The notes beneath the pieces are model-generated. The model did not search any database. It was given only the letters and a program-made list of their open reading frames with translations, and was not told where the DNA came from. Source: Micavibrio sp. UBA7689 (lineage in GTDB: Bacteria; Pseudomonadota; Alphaproteobacteria; Micavibrionales; Micavibrionaceae). Taken from it: 37,934 bases of DNA. Position numbers and translations under genes: made by a program. Of the stretch, positions 7,921 to 15,410 are shown in pieces. The first letter of the stretch is position 1. The number at the start of each line of letters is the position of its first letter. The DNA is taken from NCBI GenBank assembly GCA_002482805.1, contig DLGR01000026.1, positions 16,590 to 54,523 on the forward strand, read 5' to 3'.

Positions 7921-8697
7921 TTAGTTATTTTCCATACGCTCGTTAAGAAGTTTCGTCAATCTTTGCCACTGAGCGCCGGAGAAAAGATGTGCATAAATGA
8001 AGGGCAGCCAGCCTTTTTTGCGCCATTCGAGGAAGGTTTTATCATCCAGATCAGCGAGTTTCGCCTCATCCACGATGCGGAAGCCGGAGAAGTTGATTTT
8101 CTTGGACGGGCCGACGGCGATTTCAGCCTGACGTTGCACCAGAATACCGGAATCGGCCAGCGCTTTGCCGAACTCGATCGTGTGCTTGGCGGCTGCATGG
8201 TAGGACTTGCAGAATTCCAGCGCGTTGTTGGCAAGCGCGGTGGGTTTGCCGTCTTCGAAGAATTTCTGTTCGCCGTTTTCTTCCGTCACGGATGAATCCA
8301 TGTCGATGCACAAAGACAACTGATCGTTGCCGGGCATTTCCGAGAAGATGAACGGATAGCGGCGGATATAGGCGGGGATGTAGGTATCGGCTTCCCATTC
8401 GCCTTTCGCATTCAGGAAAAGATTTTCATTGTCGCGCAAACCCATGATGGCGACGGGCGTGCCCGAACCATCCGGCGAAAAAGCGATCGGGTAGAAATGG
8501 CAGACTTGCGGCATTTCGATCAGATTGACCGGAACGGCGTTCACGCCCTTGGTGAAGCTCAGACCGAAATTTTTCTTCAGCGCCAGTTTCTCGTGGATTT
8601 TGGCATCCAGAGGCGTGGGCTTTTTGTAGAACAGCGGCATCATGCCTGCTTGAGGTTCATCTTTTTTATCGGGGGCGGGGGTCGCGTTTTTTGCCAT
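7921..8697 (-). CDS. SapC family protein
   Basis: A 258-residue soluble protein matching the SapC family, named from an S-layer-associated Campylobacter gene. Supporting stretches are FAKGVNAVPVN-like FTKGVNAVPVNLIE, CHFYPIAFSPDGSGTPVAIMGL, ENLFLNAKGEWEADTYIPAYIRRYPF and the acidic CIDMDSS segment. The biochemical role of the family is not established. In many alphaproteobacteria these genes lie near outer-membrane or surface genes, but here the partner is an HTH/coiled-coil protein. The start was placed at MAKNATPAPDKK because upstream residues do not look like the family. The N-terminus has no signal peptide. Probably the first gene of a two-gene operon. Confidence 0.82.
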   Translation of the reverse strand: MAKNATPAPDKKDEPQAGMMPLFYKKPTPLDAKIHEKLALKKNFGLSFTKGVNAVPVNLIEMPQVCHFYPIAFSPDGSGTPVAIMGLRDNENLFLNAKGEWEADTYIPAYIRRYPFIFSEMPGNDQLSLCIDMDSSVTEENGEQKFFEDGKPTALANNALEFCKSYHAAAKHTIEFGKALADSGILVQRQAEIAVGPSKKINFSGFRIVDEAKLADLDDKTFLEWRKKGWLPFIYAHLFSGAQWQRLTKLLNERMENN

Positions 8698-8919
8698 AAG
8701 GATCTCTGCTCTATTCGGAAAATTGTTCAATAATAGACGCCCGTTATACCAGCCATCCTTTATGGACAAAAGCCTGAAAGCTTCAAAACTTCGAAAATTC
8801 CCGAATTTTTTCATAATCACGTAAGGAAAGGCGAAAAACCGCCATTTCTTTCTTTTTTGCGGAAGCGAAATCCGTTAGGTTCGGGCGGTAAAGAATACAA
8901 AACGAAACGGGAGGAAAAC

Positions 8920-10263
8920 ATGCGGATCTGTGTCGTGGGAACGGGCTATGTAGGACTGGTATCCGGAACCTGTTTCGCCGAATTCGGAACCGATGTGACC
9001 TGCGTCGACAAAGACGAAGCCAAGATCGCAAACCTTAAGCGCGGCATCATGCCCATCTATGAACCCGGCCTCGAAGACCTCGTCGAAAAGCAGGTCAAGG
9101 CGGGACGCTTGAGTTTCTCCACCAGTTTAAAAGAGTCTTTGAAAGACGCGGACGCCGTGTTTATCGCGGTGGGAACGCCGACGCGCAAGACGGACGGTCA
9201 TGCGGACCTCACCTATGTTTTCGAGGCCGCAAAGGAAATCATCCGCAATGTCGAAGGGCACACAGTGCTCGTCACCAAATCCACTGTGCCCGTGGGCACG
9301 GCGCGCGAGATTGAAAAAATCGTCAAAGCCGAGGGCCGCGAAAAAGACATCGATGTTTGTTCGAACCCCGAATTTTTGCGCGAAGGCGCCGCCATCACGG
9401 ACTTCATGCGCCCCGATCGTGTCGTGATCGGCACATCGTCCGATCGCGCGACGGAGACGATGAAGCAATTGTACCGTCCGCTTTACCTCAATGAAACGCC
9501 CGTCGTTATTACAACGCCGGAAAGCGCGGAGATTATCAAATACGCGGCGAACGCGTTCCTCGCGACCAAAATCACCTTCATCAACGAGATCGCCAATCTT
9601 TGTGAAGCTGCCGGCGGTAACGTCCAGCACGTGGCCAAAGCGATGGGTATGGACGGACGCATCGGCGGAAAATTTTTGAACGCGGGCCCCGGCTATGGCG
9701 GATCGTGCTTCCCCAAAGACACGCTGGCATTGACGCTCACGGGCCGTCAATTCGGCACGCCGCAAAAACTGGTCGAGGCTGTGGTTGAAGTCAACGCGGA
9801 CAGACAGCAGCAGATGGCGCAGAAAATCGTCGCGGCGTGCGGCGGCAACGTCAAAGGTTTGAACATCGGTATCCTCGGCGTGGCGTTCAAACCCAACACG
9901 GACGATGTGCGCGATGCGCCATCCTTGGTTATCATTCCGATCCTGCAACAATTGGGCGCGAAAGTAACCGCGCACGACCCCATCGCCATGGAACAGGCGC
10001 AAAAACTTTTGCAAAACGTCAGCTGGGTCGATGATCCCTATGCGGTGACCAAAGGCGCGGATGCGCTCGTCATCATCACCGAATGGAACGAATATCGCGG
10101 ACTTGATCTGGAACGTATCGCGGGCGAGATGAAGCAAAAACGCCTGATCGATTTGCGCAATATCTACAAAGTGTCCGAAGTCGAGCCGCACGGATTCCAG
10201 TATGTCTCCATCGGCCGTCCCGAAGTGAAGCCGTCCGCCGCCAAAAAACTGCGCGCCGTGTAA
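8920..10263 (+). CDS. ugd: UDP-glucose 6-dehydrogenase
   Basis: Oxidises UDP-glucose twice with NAD+ to UDP-glucuronate, a precursor for capsule, exopolysaccharide and modified lipid A. The 447-residue protein opens with the Rossmann motif VVGTGYVGLVSGTCFAE, carries VGTPTRKTDGHADLTYV, EIIKYAANAFLATKITFINE and the catalytic Cys263 in GPGYGGSCFPKD, and ends with the UDP-binding domain (GVAFKPNTDDVRDAPS). Start at 8920 is fixed by GGGAGG seven bases upstream and by MRICVVGTGYVG being the usual family N-terminus. It overlaps the next gene by one base (TAATG), which implies translational coupling. Confidence 0.95.
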   Translation: MRICVVGTGYVGLVSGTCFAEFGTDVTCVDKDEAKIANLKRGIMPIYEPGLEDLVEKQVKAGRLSFSTSLKESLKDADAVFIAVGTPTRKTDGHADLTYVFEAAKEIIRNVEGHTVLVTKSTVPVGTAREIEKIVKAEGREKDIDVCSNPEFLREGAAITDFMRPDRVVIGTSSDRATETMKQLYRPLYLNETPVVITTPESAEIIKYAANAFLATKITFINEIANLCEAAGGNVQHVAKAMGMDGRIGGKFLNAGPGYGGSCFPKDTLALTLTGRQFGTPQKLVEAVVEVNADRQQQMAQKIVAACGGNVKGLNIGILGVAFKPNTDDVRDAPSLVIIPILQQLGAKVTAHDPIAMEQAQKLLQNVSWVDDPYAVTKGADALVIITEWNEYRGLDLERIAGEMKQKRLIDLRNIYKVSEVEPHGFQYVSIGRPEVKPSAAKKLRAV

Positions 10264-11078
10264 TGTCCAAACTTCTTTTCCACCTTCCCGCGTTGTGCAA
10301 CATCGTCAAACGCGTGGCCATCGAGGCCGGTGAAATCACACTCGATTATTTCGAAGAAGGTATGCACATCGTCCATGACGACAAAAAGGACGGATCTCCC
10401 GTGACCGATGCTGACCGCCGTGCCGAAGAATTTATTGCGAAAGAATTGCGCAGCCAAATGCCCGATATTCCCGTGGTCGGTGAGGAATCCGTATCCAACG
10501 GCGAAGTCAACGATGTGAAGGGGCATGAATATTTCTGGCTGGTCGATCCTCTGGACGGCACCAAGGAATTTATCGAAGGCAGTCCCGATTTCACCGTGAA
10601 CATTGCCCTCATTAAAAACAACGTGCCGATGCTCGGCGTGATTTACGCGCCCGCGAAAGGCGAAATGTTTTCGGCCTATGGCGAAGGCACGGCGTCACGC
10701 TGGACCCAAGAAGGCGACAAGGAAAAAGAGATCAGCGTGCGAAGACCCACGCGTCACGGCCTTGTCGTCATCACATCCCGCAACCGCGCGCAGGACCAGA
10801 TCGCAAAATACCTCGAAGAACAAAAGGTCGAAAAAATCATCCGCCGCGGAAGCTCATTGAAAATCTGCGCGGTAGCAAGCGGCAAGGCGGATTTGTATCC
10901 CGGTTTCGGACAGACATCCGAATGGGACACGGCGGCGGGGCAGGCAATTTTGACATCGGCGGGCGGCGAGATCGTCACGCTGGAGGGAACGCCGCTCACC
11001 TACGGCGACAAGGACGGGCATTTCAACAACCCGCAATTCCTCGCGCGCTCCAAATATCTTTCGGGCGCGGAGCAATAA
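10263..11078 (+). CDS. cysQ: 3'(2'),5'-bisphosphate nucleotidase CysQ
   Basis: Hydrolyses adenosine 3',5'-bisphosphate (PAP, from sulfate activation and sulfotransfer) to AMP. It belongs to the inositol monophosphatase superfamily. Metal- and substrate-binding motifs are GSPVTDADRRAEEFI near residue 43, VGEESVS near 73, WLVDPLDGTKEFIEG near 94 and SEWDTAAGQAIL near 220. At 271 residues it has the expected length. It overlaps ugd by one base and is followed by a terminator. Pairing with ugd could mean a link to sulfated or uronic-acid polysaccharide, but that is inference from position. Inositol-phosphatase activity cannot be excluded by sequence. Confidence 0.9.
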   Translation: MSKLLFHLPALCNIVKRVAIEAGEITLDYFEEGMHIVHDDKKDGSPVTDADRRAEEFIAKELRSQMPDIPVVGEESVSNGEVNDVKGHEYFWLVDPLDGTKEFIEGSPDFTVNIALIKNNVPMLGVIYAPAKGEMFSAYGEGTASRWTQEGDKEKEISVRRPTRHGLVVITSRNRAQDQIAKYLEEQKVEKIIRRGSSLKICAVASGKADLYPGFGQTSEWDTAAGQAILTSAGGEIVTLEGTPLTYGDKDGHFNNPQFLARSKYLSGAEQ

Positions 11079-11106
11079 AAAAGGCCGCATCAAGCGGCCT
11101 TTTTCT
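11076..11106. terminator. bidirectional terminator between cysQ and yceI-like gene
   Basis: AAAAAGGCCGC-ATCAA-GCGGCCTTTTT is a near-perfect stem with A and T runs on opposite sides, so it works as an intrinsic terminator in both directions between two convergent genes. Confidence 0.85.
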
Positions 11107-11121
11107 TGTTCTTGTTAAAGC

Positions 11122-11697
11122 TTAGGATTTCGCGGCTTCGGCTTCGATGCTGATATGCACTTCATCCGAAACAGCGGGAATGCCGTAACCCATGCCGAAT
11201 TCGGAACGTTTCACAACGCCCGTCGCGGAAAAGCCGACAGTCTCTTTTTTGCTGAAGGGGTTTTCGCCCTTGTGGTTGAAGGTGACATCGAGCGTAACGG
11301 GTTTCGTCACGCCGAGCAGGGTGAGGTTACCCGTGACTTTTGCGGTTTTATCGCCCGTGGGCTCCACTTTCGTGCTGGTAAAAGTCGCTTTGGGGAATTC
11401 GCCGACATTGAAGAAATCCTTGTTCTTCAGATGATCGTCGAATTTCGTATTGCCCGTGACGATAAGGCCCGTGTTGACGGTGACATCCACCTTGCTGTTC
11501 GCAGGCGCGGCTTCATCCAGTGTGATCGTGCCTTCCACCATCGGCAAAAGACCGTTGGGGTTTGAGAACTGGACATGGTTGGCCTTCCAGATCACGGTCG
11601 TGTGCGAGGGGTCCAACGTGTAAGTGTCTGCGGCGTGCGCGGAAAGGGGGGTAACAAACGCGGCGGCGGCGAGAAGCGCCAAAAGTTTTTTATGCAT
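11122..11697 (-). CDS. YceI family periplasmic protein
   Basis: A 191-residue protein with a clear signal peptide (MHKKLLALLAAAAFVTPLSAHA). It continues with the YceI signature YTLDPSHTTVIWKANHVQFSN, then IDVTVNTGL-like DVTVNTGLIVTGNTKFDDHLK, KDFFNVGEFPKATFTS and GNLTLLGVTKPVTLDVTFN. The family forms an eight-stranded lipocalin-like barrel that binds long isoprenoid molecules and is often induced by stress or alkaline pH. GGAG upstream of the ATG at 11697 supports the start. It is transcribed towards cysQ and ends at a shared terminator. It may be co-transcribed with the anti-sigma-like gene 77 bases upstream. Confidence 0.9.
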   Translation of the reverse strand: MHKKLLALLAAAAFVTPLSAHAADTYTLDPSHTTVIWKANHVQFSNPNGLLPMVEGTITLDEAAPANSKVDVTVNTGLIVTGNTKFDDHLKNKDFFNVGEFPKATFTSTKVEPTGDKTAKVTGNLTLLGVTKPVTLDVTFNHKGENPFSKKETVGFSATGVVKRSEFGMGYGIPAVSDEVHISIEAEAAKS

Positions 11698-11774
11698 GCG
11701 AAATCTCCTAAAATAATGGATGGATTTGATCGAAATTAGACCTATGGGGAAATTAGTAAAGAGGCTGTGAAGAC

Positions 11775-11954
11775 CTAATTGTCTTTCCACCAGCTTTTCA
11801 GCAGCTTCTTTTGCTTTTGGTAGAGCATGTAGCGGTTTTGGAGGGCAGGGTCATGCTTGAGGGCTTCACGCACGCTGCGGGCGCGGTCTTCCTCCATCTG
11901 GCCATCGACCAGAGCTTGAAGGTCCATATCGGTGATTTTACCCGAATAACTCAT
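11775..11954 (-). CDS. short anti-sigma-factor-like cytoplasmic protein
   Basis: A 59-residue acidic/basic protein. Its core, ITDMDLQALVDGQMEEDRA followed by an EALKHDP-type helix, resembles the N-terminal cytoplasmic domain of many membrane anti-sigma factors. It lacks the zinc-binding His/Cys residues and stops before any transmembrane helix. The usual role would be binding an ECF sigma factor; whether this stub does so is inference. I chose the ATG at 11954 rather than an in-frame ATG at 11981 because an EcfG-type promoter at 11985-12009 would place the transcript start downstream of 11981. No convincing ribosome site is visible. It may be co-transcribed with the yceI-like gene, and the ECF sigma gene lies 3 kb away. 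Confidence 0.55.
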   Translation of the reverse strand: MSYSGKITDMDLQALVDGQMEEDRARSVREALKHDPALQNRYMLYQKQKKLLKSWWKDN

Positions 11955-11984
11955 TGTGGCGTATATCGCTCTCATACCCATTCA

Positions 11985-12009
11985 AACTGTGCGGAACAAT
12001 ACTAGTTCC
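11985..12009 (-). promoter_or_regulatory. EcfG-type promoter (GGAAC-N16-AGTT)
   Basis: On the minus strand GGAAC (12005-12009) is followed after 16 bases by AGTT, one mismatch from the EcfG consensus CGTT. The motif ends 31 bases before the ATG of the anti-sigma-like gene. The -35 element lies within an inverted repeat GGAAC-7 bases-GTTCC (11993-12009). Confidence 0.5.
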
Positions 12010-12037
12010 CCAAGCACTTTACCTATGCCATACCCGC

Positions 12038-12063
12038 GGAACTTTCAAAGCCTTCCCCCCGTT
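12038..12063 (+). promoter_or_regulatory. EcfG-type promoter (GGAAC-N17-CGTT)
   Basis: GGAAC at 12038-12042 and CGTT at 12060-12063, spaced by 17 bases, match the alphaproteobacterial general-stress promoter consensus. The motif ends 43 bases before the ATG of the DUF1328 gene, and it lies back to back with the minus-strand motif at 11985-12009. Confidence 0.65.
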
Positions 12064-12106
12064 GGTATCGCAGAGCTTAATTTAACAAATTAATCAGGAG
12101 AATAAA

Positions 12107-12283
12107 ATGCTTAACTGGGCTTTAGCTTTTCTGGTGGTGGCCATTGTAGCGGCCATATTCGGCTTTGGCGGTATCGCCGCGTCGGCCGTGGAAATAGCCA
12201 AAATCATTTTTATCGTCTTTTTGGTGCTTTTCCTCATCGCCGCACTTATGGGCGCGCTCAAGGGTCGTACACCACCCGTTTAA
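12107..12283 (+). CDS. DUF1328 (YtjA-like) small membrane protein
   Basis: A 58-residue, almost wholly hydrophobic protein with two transmembrane helices: residues 3-23 and 30-50 around a short Ala/Ser/Glu loop (FGFGGIAASAVEIAK). This matches the DUF1328/YtjA family of small inner-membrane proteins, whose function is unknown but which are often part of stress regulons. AATCAGGAGAATAAA supplies a strong ribosome site. The gene has an EcfG-type promoter upstream and its own terminator, so it is a single-gene unit. Its leader closely resembles that of the entericidin-like gene at 17117. Confidence 0.88.
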   Translation: MLNWALAFLVVAIVAAIFGFGGIAASAVEIAKIIFIVFLVLFLIAALMGALKGRTPPV

Positions 12284-12301
12284 TTTCAAAATCCCGCAAA
12301 G

Positions 12302-12330
12302 CGGCACCCCCAAAAAGGGTGCCGTTTTTC
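12302..12330 (+). terminator. terminator of the DUF1328 gene
   Basis: CGGCACCC pairs with GGGTGCCG across a short A-rich loop and is followed by TTTTT. Confidence 0.8.
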
Positions 12331-12331
12331 A

Positions 12332-12360
12332 TTGACCATATCCTCAATAAGATATTTATT
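12332..12360 (+). promoter_or_regulatory. possible sigma-70-type promoter of the hybrid kinase gene
   Basis: TTGACC at 12332-12337 is followed after 17 bases by TTTATT, in a very AT-rich stretch 30 bases before the kinase ATG. The -10 match is only moderate. No GGAAC-type motif is present here. Confidence 0.35.
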
Positions 12361-12389
12361 ATATTTAACAAAATCATACAGGACCACGC

Positions 12390-14642
12390 ATGAAAAATTT
12401 CCAACTGATGCGTAATTTCATCATTTTTGCGGCCTTCCTTGTTCTTTGCATGAGCGCCCTTGCATATCACGTCGTCAAATCATCAAACGATATCGAGCGT
12501 TCCGGCATAAAGGTCAACCACACCCAAAACGTCATCATTCAGGCGCAGGAATTGTCGAAGTTTGTGATCGCGACCATCTCTGCACAAAGGCGGTATTTGT
12601 TCGAGCGTTCCGAAAGCAACGTCAAGCAATATGAGGACGCGAAAATCACGCTTTCCAGCCAGATCGGAAAACTGCGCGAATTGGTGCGGGACAATCCCTC
12701 GCAAGCAAGCCGTATGACGGAAATCGAACATTTATCGCTGCAGTTTAAAGATGCACTCGATGGTAATTTGAAAAAATTCGAGGATACGACTCTCAGCCCC
12801 ACCCTCAAAGATTACGACGATGTGGTGGTGGTTCGCGATAACATATTGCGCCTGAACAACGATATGCTGGACGAAGAATACGCACTATTGATCCAGCGCG
12901 AGGGCACCGTCACCACAGCTTTGGAACGGTACCAAATAAGCCTTCTGATCGGCGGCATTATCGCATCGCTGATCGTTCTTATTTTTAACTGGAATTTGCT
13001 GTTGGCGCAGTCAAAGATTTCCGTGGCCGAAGCCGGCATGAAAGAATCCGAGGAGCGCCTGCGCCTCGCCATCCGCGGATCGAACGACGGTATTTTCGAC
13101 TGGGATTTGAAGAACCACGGTATTTACTGGTCGCCGCAATACAAGCAGATGCTGGGCTTTACCGAAGAAGAAATCGAAGGCAGCGAGGAGGCTTTCCGCA
13201 AGCTCCTCCACCCCGAAGATTCCGAAAGCTTCTGGGAAACCTTCAACAATTACATCAACGGCAACCTCTCCGAATTTTCCAGCATCTACCGCATGGTCGG
13301 AAAATCGGGACGCGAAATATGGATCCACGGACGCGGCAAGGCGATTTTCGACGAGAACCGCCAGCCTGTGCGTTTCATCGGCGCGCACACGGATATTTCC
13401 TATATTAAAGAGCATGAGCGTATGTTGAAGGACGAGCGCGACCGCGCCGAAGCCGCATCCGCCGCCAAGGGCGAATTCCTGGCCCACATGTCCCATGAAA
13501 TCAGAACGCCGCTCACGGCTGTTTCCGGCATCGCTGAGATTTTGAGCAATTCCGACGCCATCACCGATACAGGCCACAGAAAACTTATAAACACGCTGCG
13601 CACCAGCACGGAAACGCTCAAAGAACTCATCAACGACATTCTCGATTTCTCGAAAATCGAGAGCGGCGAGGTGGAATTGCACAACCAGAAATTCGTGCTG
13701 GGCGAGATGTTTGAACAGGTCATCAGCATCATGTCCGTCAAGGCGAACGAAAAATTCCTCGATTTCTCGTTCGATTTCGACGATCTGCGCGGCACCGTGT
13801 TCAACGGCGACCGCCAGCGCCTGCGCCAGATCCTCATCAACCTGATCGGCAACGCCATCAAATTCACCGAGAACGGTTATGTCGGCGTTACCGCGCGCAT
13901 CGAACCGATCGGCGATTCCCACGTCATCCGCATTGATGTGAAAGACAGCGGTATCGGCATTCCCGAAAGCGCCATCCCCATCATCTTCGAAAAATTCCGC
14001 CAAGCCGATTCATCCGTATCGCGCCGTTACGGCGGCACGGGCCTCGGACTTCCCATCAGCATGAGTCTCGCCCAGATCATGGGCGGCACCATCAAGGTGG
14101 AAAGCGAGCAGGGACGCGGATCTACATTCTCGCTCATCTTGCCCTTTGCGCAGGTGACATCGGATTCAGGCGTCGATATGTCCGAAGTCGTGCGCATGCA
14201 AAAACTCAACGACAGGCTGAAAGTGGCCATCGGTGAGAAAAGACGTATTCTTTTGGTGGAAGATTACGAAGGAAATATCGTGGTCCTCAGCTATATCCTG
14301 AACGCGCTGAACTGTAACTACGATATCGCCAAAACGGGCCTCGAAGCCATCACGCTCTGGAAGGAAAAGCATTACGATTTGATCCTGATGGATATCCAGA
14401 TGCCCGAGATGGACGGGCTTACAGCCTCACGTATTATCCGCAAAGTAGAAGACGAACAGGCATTGCCGCGCACGCCGATCATCGGTTTGACGGCCCACGC
14501 TCTGGTCGCCGACAAACAAAAATGCATCGAAGCGGGTATGGATGAATATCTTTCCAAGCCGATCGTCGAAGCCGATCTCAAGAACGCAATCCTTGCGATC
14601 CTCGAAGAAAAACAGCTTGGGTCTGGGACCCAAGCTGCTTAA
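12390..14642 (+). CDS. membrane hybrid sensor histidine kinase with PAS and receiver domains
   Basis: A 750-residue inner-membrane sensor. Transmembrane helices at about 8-28 and 183-203 enclose a helical periplasmic sensor region of some 155 residues, CHASE3-like in length and composition. A PAS/PAC domain (LRLAIRGSNDGIFDWDLKN near 224-340) follows, then HisKA with the phosphoacceptor His369 in HMSHEIRTPLTAVSG, the ATPase boxes N (LINLIGNAIKFTENG), G1 (DSGIGIPES) and G2 (GGTGLGLPIS), and a C-terminal receiver with phospho-Asp668 in LILMDIQMPEMDG. It is not of the HWE type that usually feeds PhyR. ACAGGA is the ribosome site. It converges on the ECF sigma gene, and its last codons double as that gene's terminator. 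Confidence 0.93.
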   Translation: MKNFQLMRNFIIFAAFLVLCMSALAYHVVKSSNDIERSGIKVNHTQNVIIQAQELSKFVIATISAQRRYLFERSESNVKQYEDAKITLSSQIGKLRELVRDNPSQASRMTEIEHLSLQFKDALDGNLKKFEDTTLSPTLKDYDDVVVVRDNILRLNNDMLDEEYALLIQREGTVTTALERYQISLLIGGIIASLIVLIFNWNLLLAQSKISVAEAGMKESEERLRLAIRGSNDGIFDWDLKNHGIYWSPQYKQMLGFTEEEIEGSEEAFRKLLHPEDSESFWETFNNYINGNLSEFSSIYRMVGKSGREIWIHGRGKAIFDENRQPVRFIGAHTDISYIKEHERMLKDERDRAEAASAAKGEFLAHMSHEIRTPLTAVSGIAEILSNSDAITDTGHRKLINTLRTSTETLKELINDILDFSKIESGEVELHNQKFVLGEMFEQVISIMSVKANEKFLDFSFDFDDLRGTVFNGDRQRLRQILINLIGNAIKFTENGYVGVTARIEPIGDSHVIRIDVKDSGIGIPESAIPIIFEKFRQADSSVSRRYGGTGLGLPISMSLAQIMGGTIKVESEQGRGSTFSLILPFAQVTSDSGVDMSEVVRMQKLNDRLKVAIGEKRRILLVEDYEGNIVVLSYILNALNCNYDIAKTGLEAITLWKEKHYDLILMDIQMPEMDGLTASRIIRKVEDEQALPRTPIIGLTAHALVADKQKCIEAGMDEYLSKPIVEADLKNAILAILEEKQLGSGTQAA
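14606..14637 (-). terminator. sigma-factor terminator embedded in the kinase 3' coding end
   Basis: CAGCTTGGGTC-TGG-GACCCAAGCTG is a perfect 11-bp stem with a three-base loop (14613-14637). On the minus strand it is followed by TTTTTC, the form of an intrinsic terminator for the ECF sigma gene that ends at 14674. On the plus strand the same bases encode residues of the kinase C-terminus and there is no T run. Confidence 0.75.
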
Positions 14643-14673
14643 TTCATGACGAAACAATTGTTGGTAACGACGC

Positions 14674-15216
14674 TTATGCGGCGCGTTGCAACATCGCGAT
14701 TTCTCTTTCTTCGATGTTTTCACCGAATTCAGGGCTCATAGGACCTTCCATCATCGCGATGAGTTGGTTACGAGCGCGGGACAGTCTGGAACGTACCGTA
14801 CCGACGGGGATGTCCAAGATGTCGGCGACTTCCTGATACTGCATGCCTTTGACGCATACCATGATGAGGATTTCTTTGTGCTCGGGAGACATTTGCTCCA
14901 TGGCACGGCCAACGGCTTTGACTTCCAGTTTGGTTTGTTGATCCGGCTCGACCGAACGGTTCTCAATGTGGAACTCGGGGTCGTACTGGGATTCGAATTT
15001 CGTTTTGCGACGGTAGTCGGTCACGAAAATGTTATACATAATTTTCGAGGACCATTTGAAGAGGTCGGTGCCTGTTTCAAAGTAGCTGTTTTTTTCCAAA
15101 GCGCGGAGAAGGGTGGACTGAAGCAAGTCGTCAGCTTCCGTTGCGTTACGCGTCAGCTTGCTGGCGAATTTTCTCAGTTTTGGCATTTCTACGATCAGGT
15201 CATTTTGCTTGAACAT
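14674..15216 (-). CDS. ECF-type RNA polymerase sigma factor, probably EcfG group
   Basis: A 180-residue sigma factor with only regions 2 and 4. Region 2 runs from LRKFASKLTRNATEADDLLQ through WSSKIMYNIFVTDYRR near residues 14-75. Region 4 holds the motif SPEHKEILIMVCVKGMQYQEV and the recognition helix DIPVGTVRSRLSRARNQL near 110-155. AAGGAG precedes the ATG at 15216. The many GGAAC-N16/17-CGTT motifs around it are exactly what an EcfG (ECF15) sigma recognises, so I infer it is the general stress sigma. The phyR and nepR genes that commonly neighbour ecfG are missing here; instead the gene is flanked by a hybrid kinase and an OmpR-type regulator. Its own upstream region shows no clear GGAAC motif on the minus strand. 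Confidence 0.88.
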   Translation of the reverse strand: MFKQNDLIVEMPKLRKFASKLTRNATEADDLLQSTLLRALEKNSYFETGTDLFKWSSKIMYNIFVTDYRRKTKFESQYDPEFHIENRSVEPDQQTKLEVKAVGRAMEQMSPEHKEILIMVCVKGMQYQEVADILDIPVGTVRSRLSRARNQLIAMMEGPMSPEFGENIEEREIAMLQRAA

Positions 15217-15270
15217 TGTAGGCTCCTTAGGGTTAGTGTTGTTTCGTCGTCATGTTTGTAGATTATCGAG

Positions 15271-15295
15271 GGAACGTATCCGCGCTTTGTCCGTT
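15271..15295 (+). promoter_or_regulatory. EcfG-type promoter (GGAAC-N16-CGTT)
   Basis: GGAAC at 15271-15275 and CGTT at 15292-15295 with a 16-base spacer match the consensus exactly. It points at the response-regulator gene at 15411, leaving a leader of roughly 105 bases. It lies in the divergent region just upstream of the sigma gene. Confidence 0.65.
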
Positions 15296-15410
15296 ATGTT
15301 TCGCCAGTGAAAAACTTTGTATCTTTTGTGTAACAAACAGTTTGTATAATCAGTTCAATGGGCTATATTGGCTCAAATCCAATGCTTTTTAGCCATAACT
15401 AAGGGAATTC

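Noticed and set aside
11993..12017. Plus-strand GGAAC at 11993 as a further EcfG-type promoter
   Set aside because: No GTT element at 16 or 17 bases downstream; it is only the other arm of an inverted repeat with the minus-strand motif.
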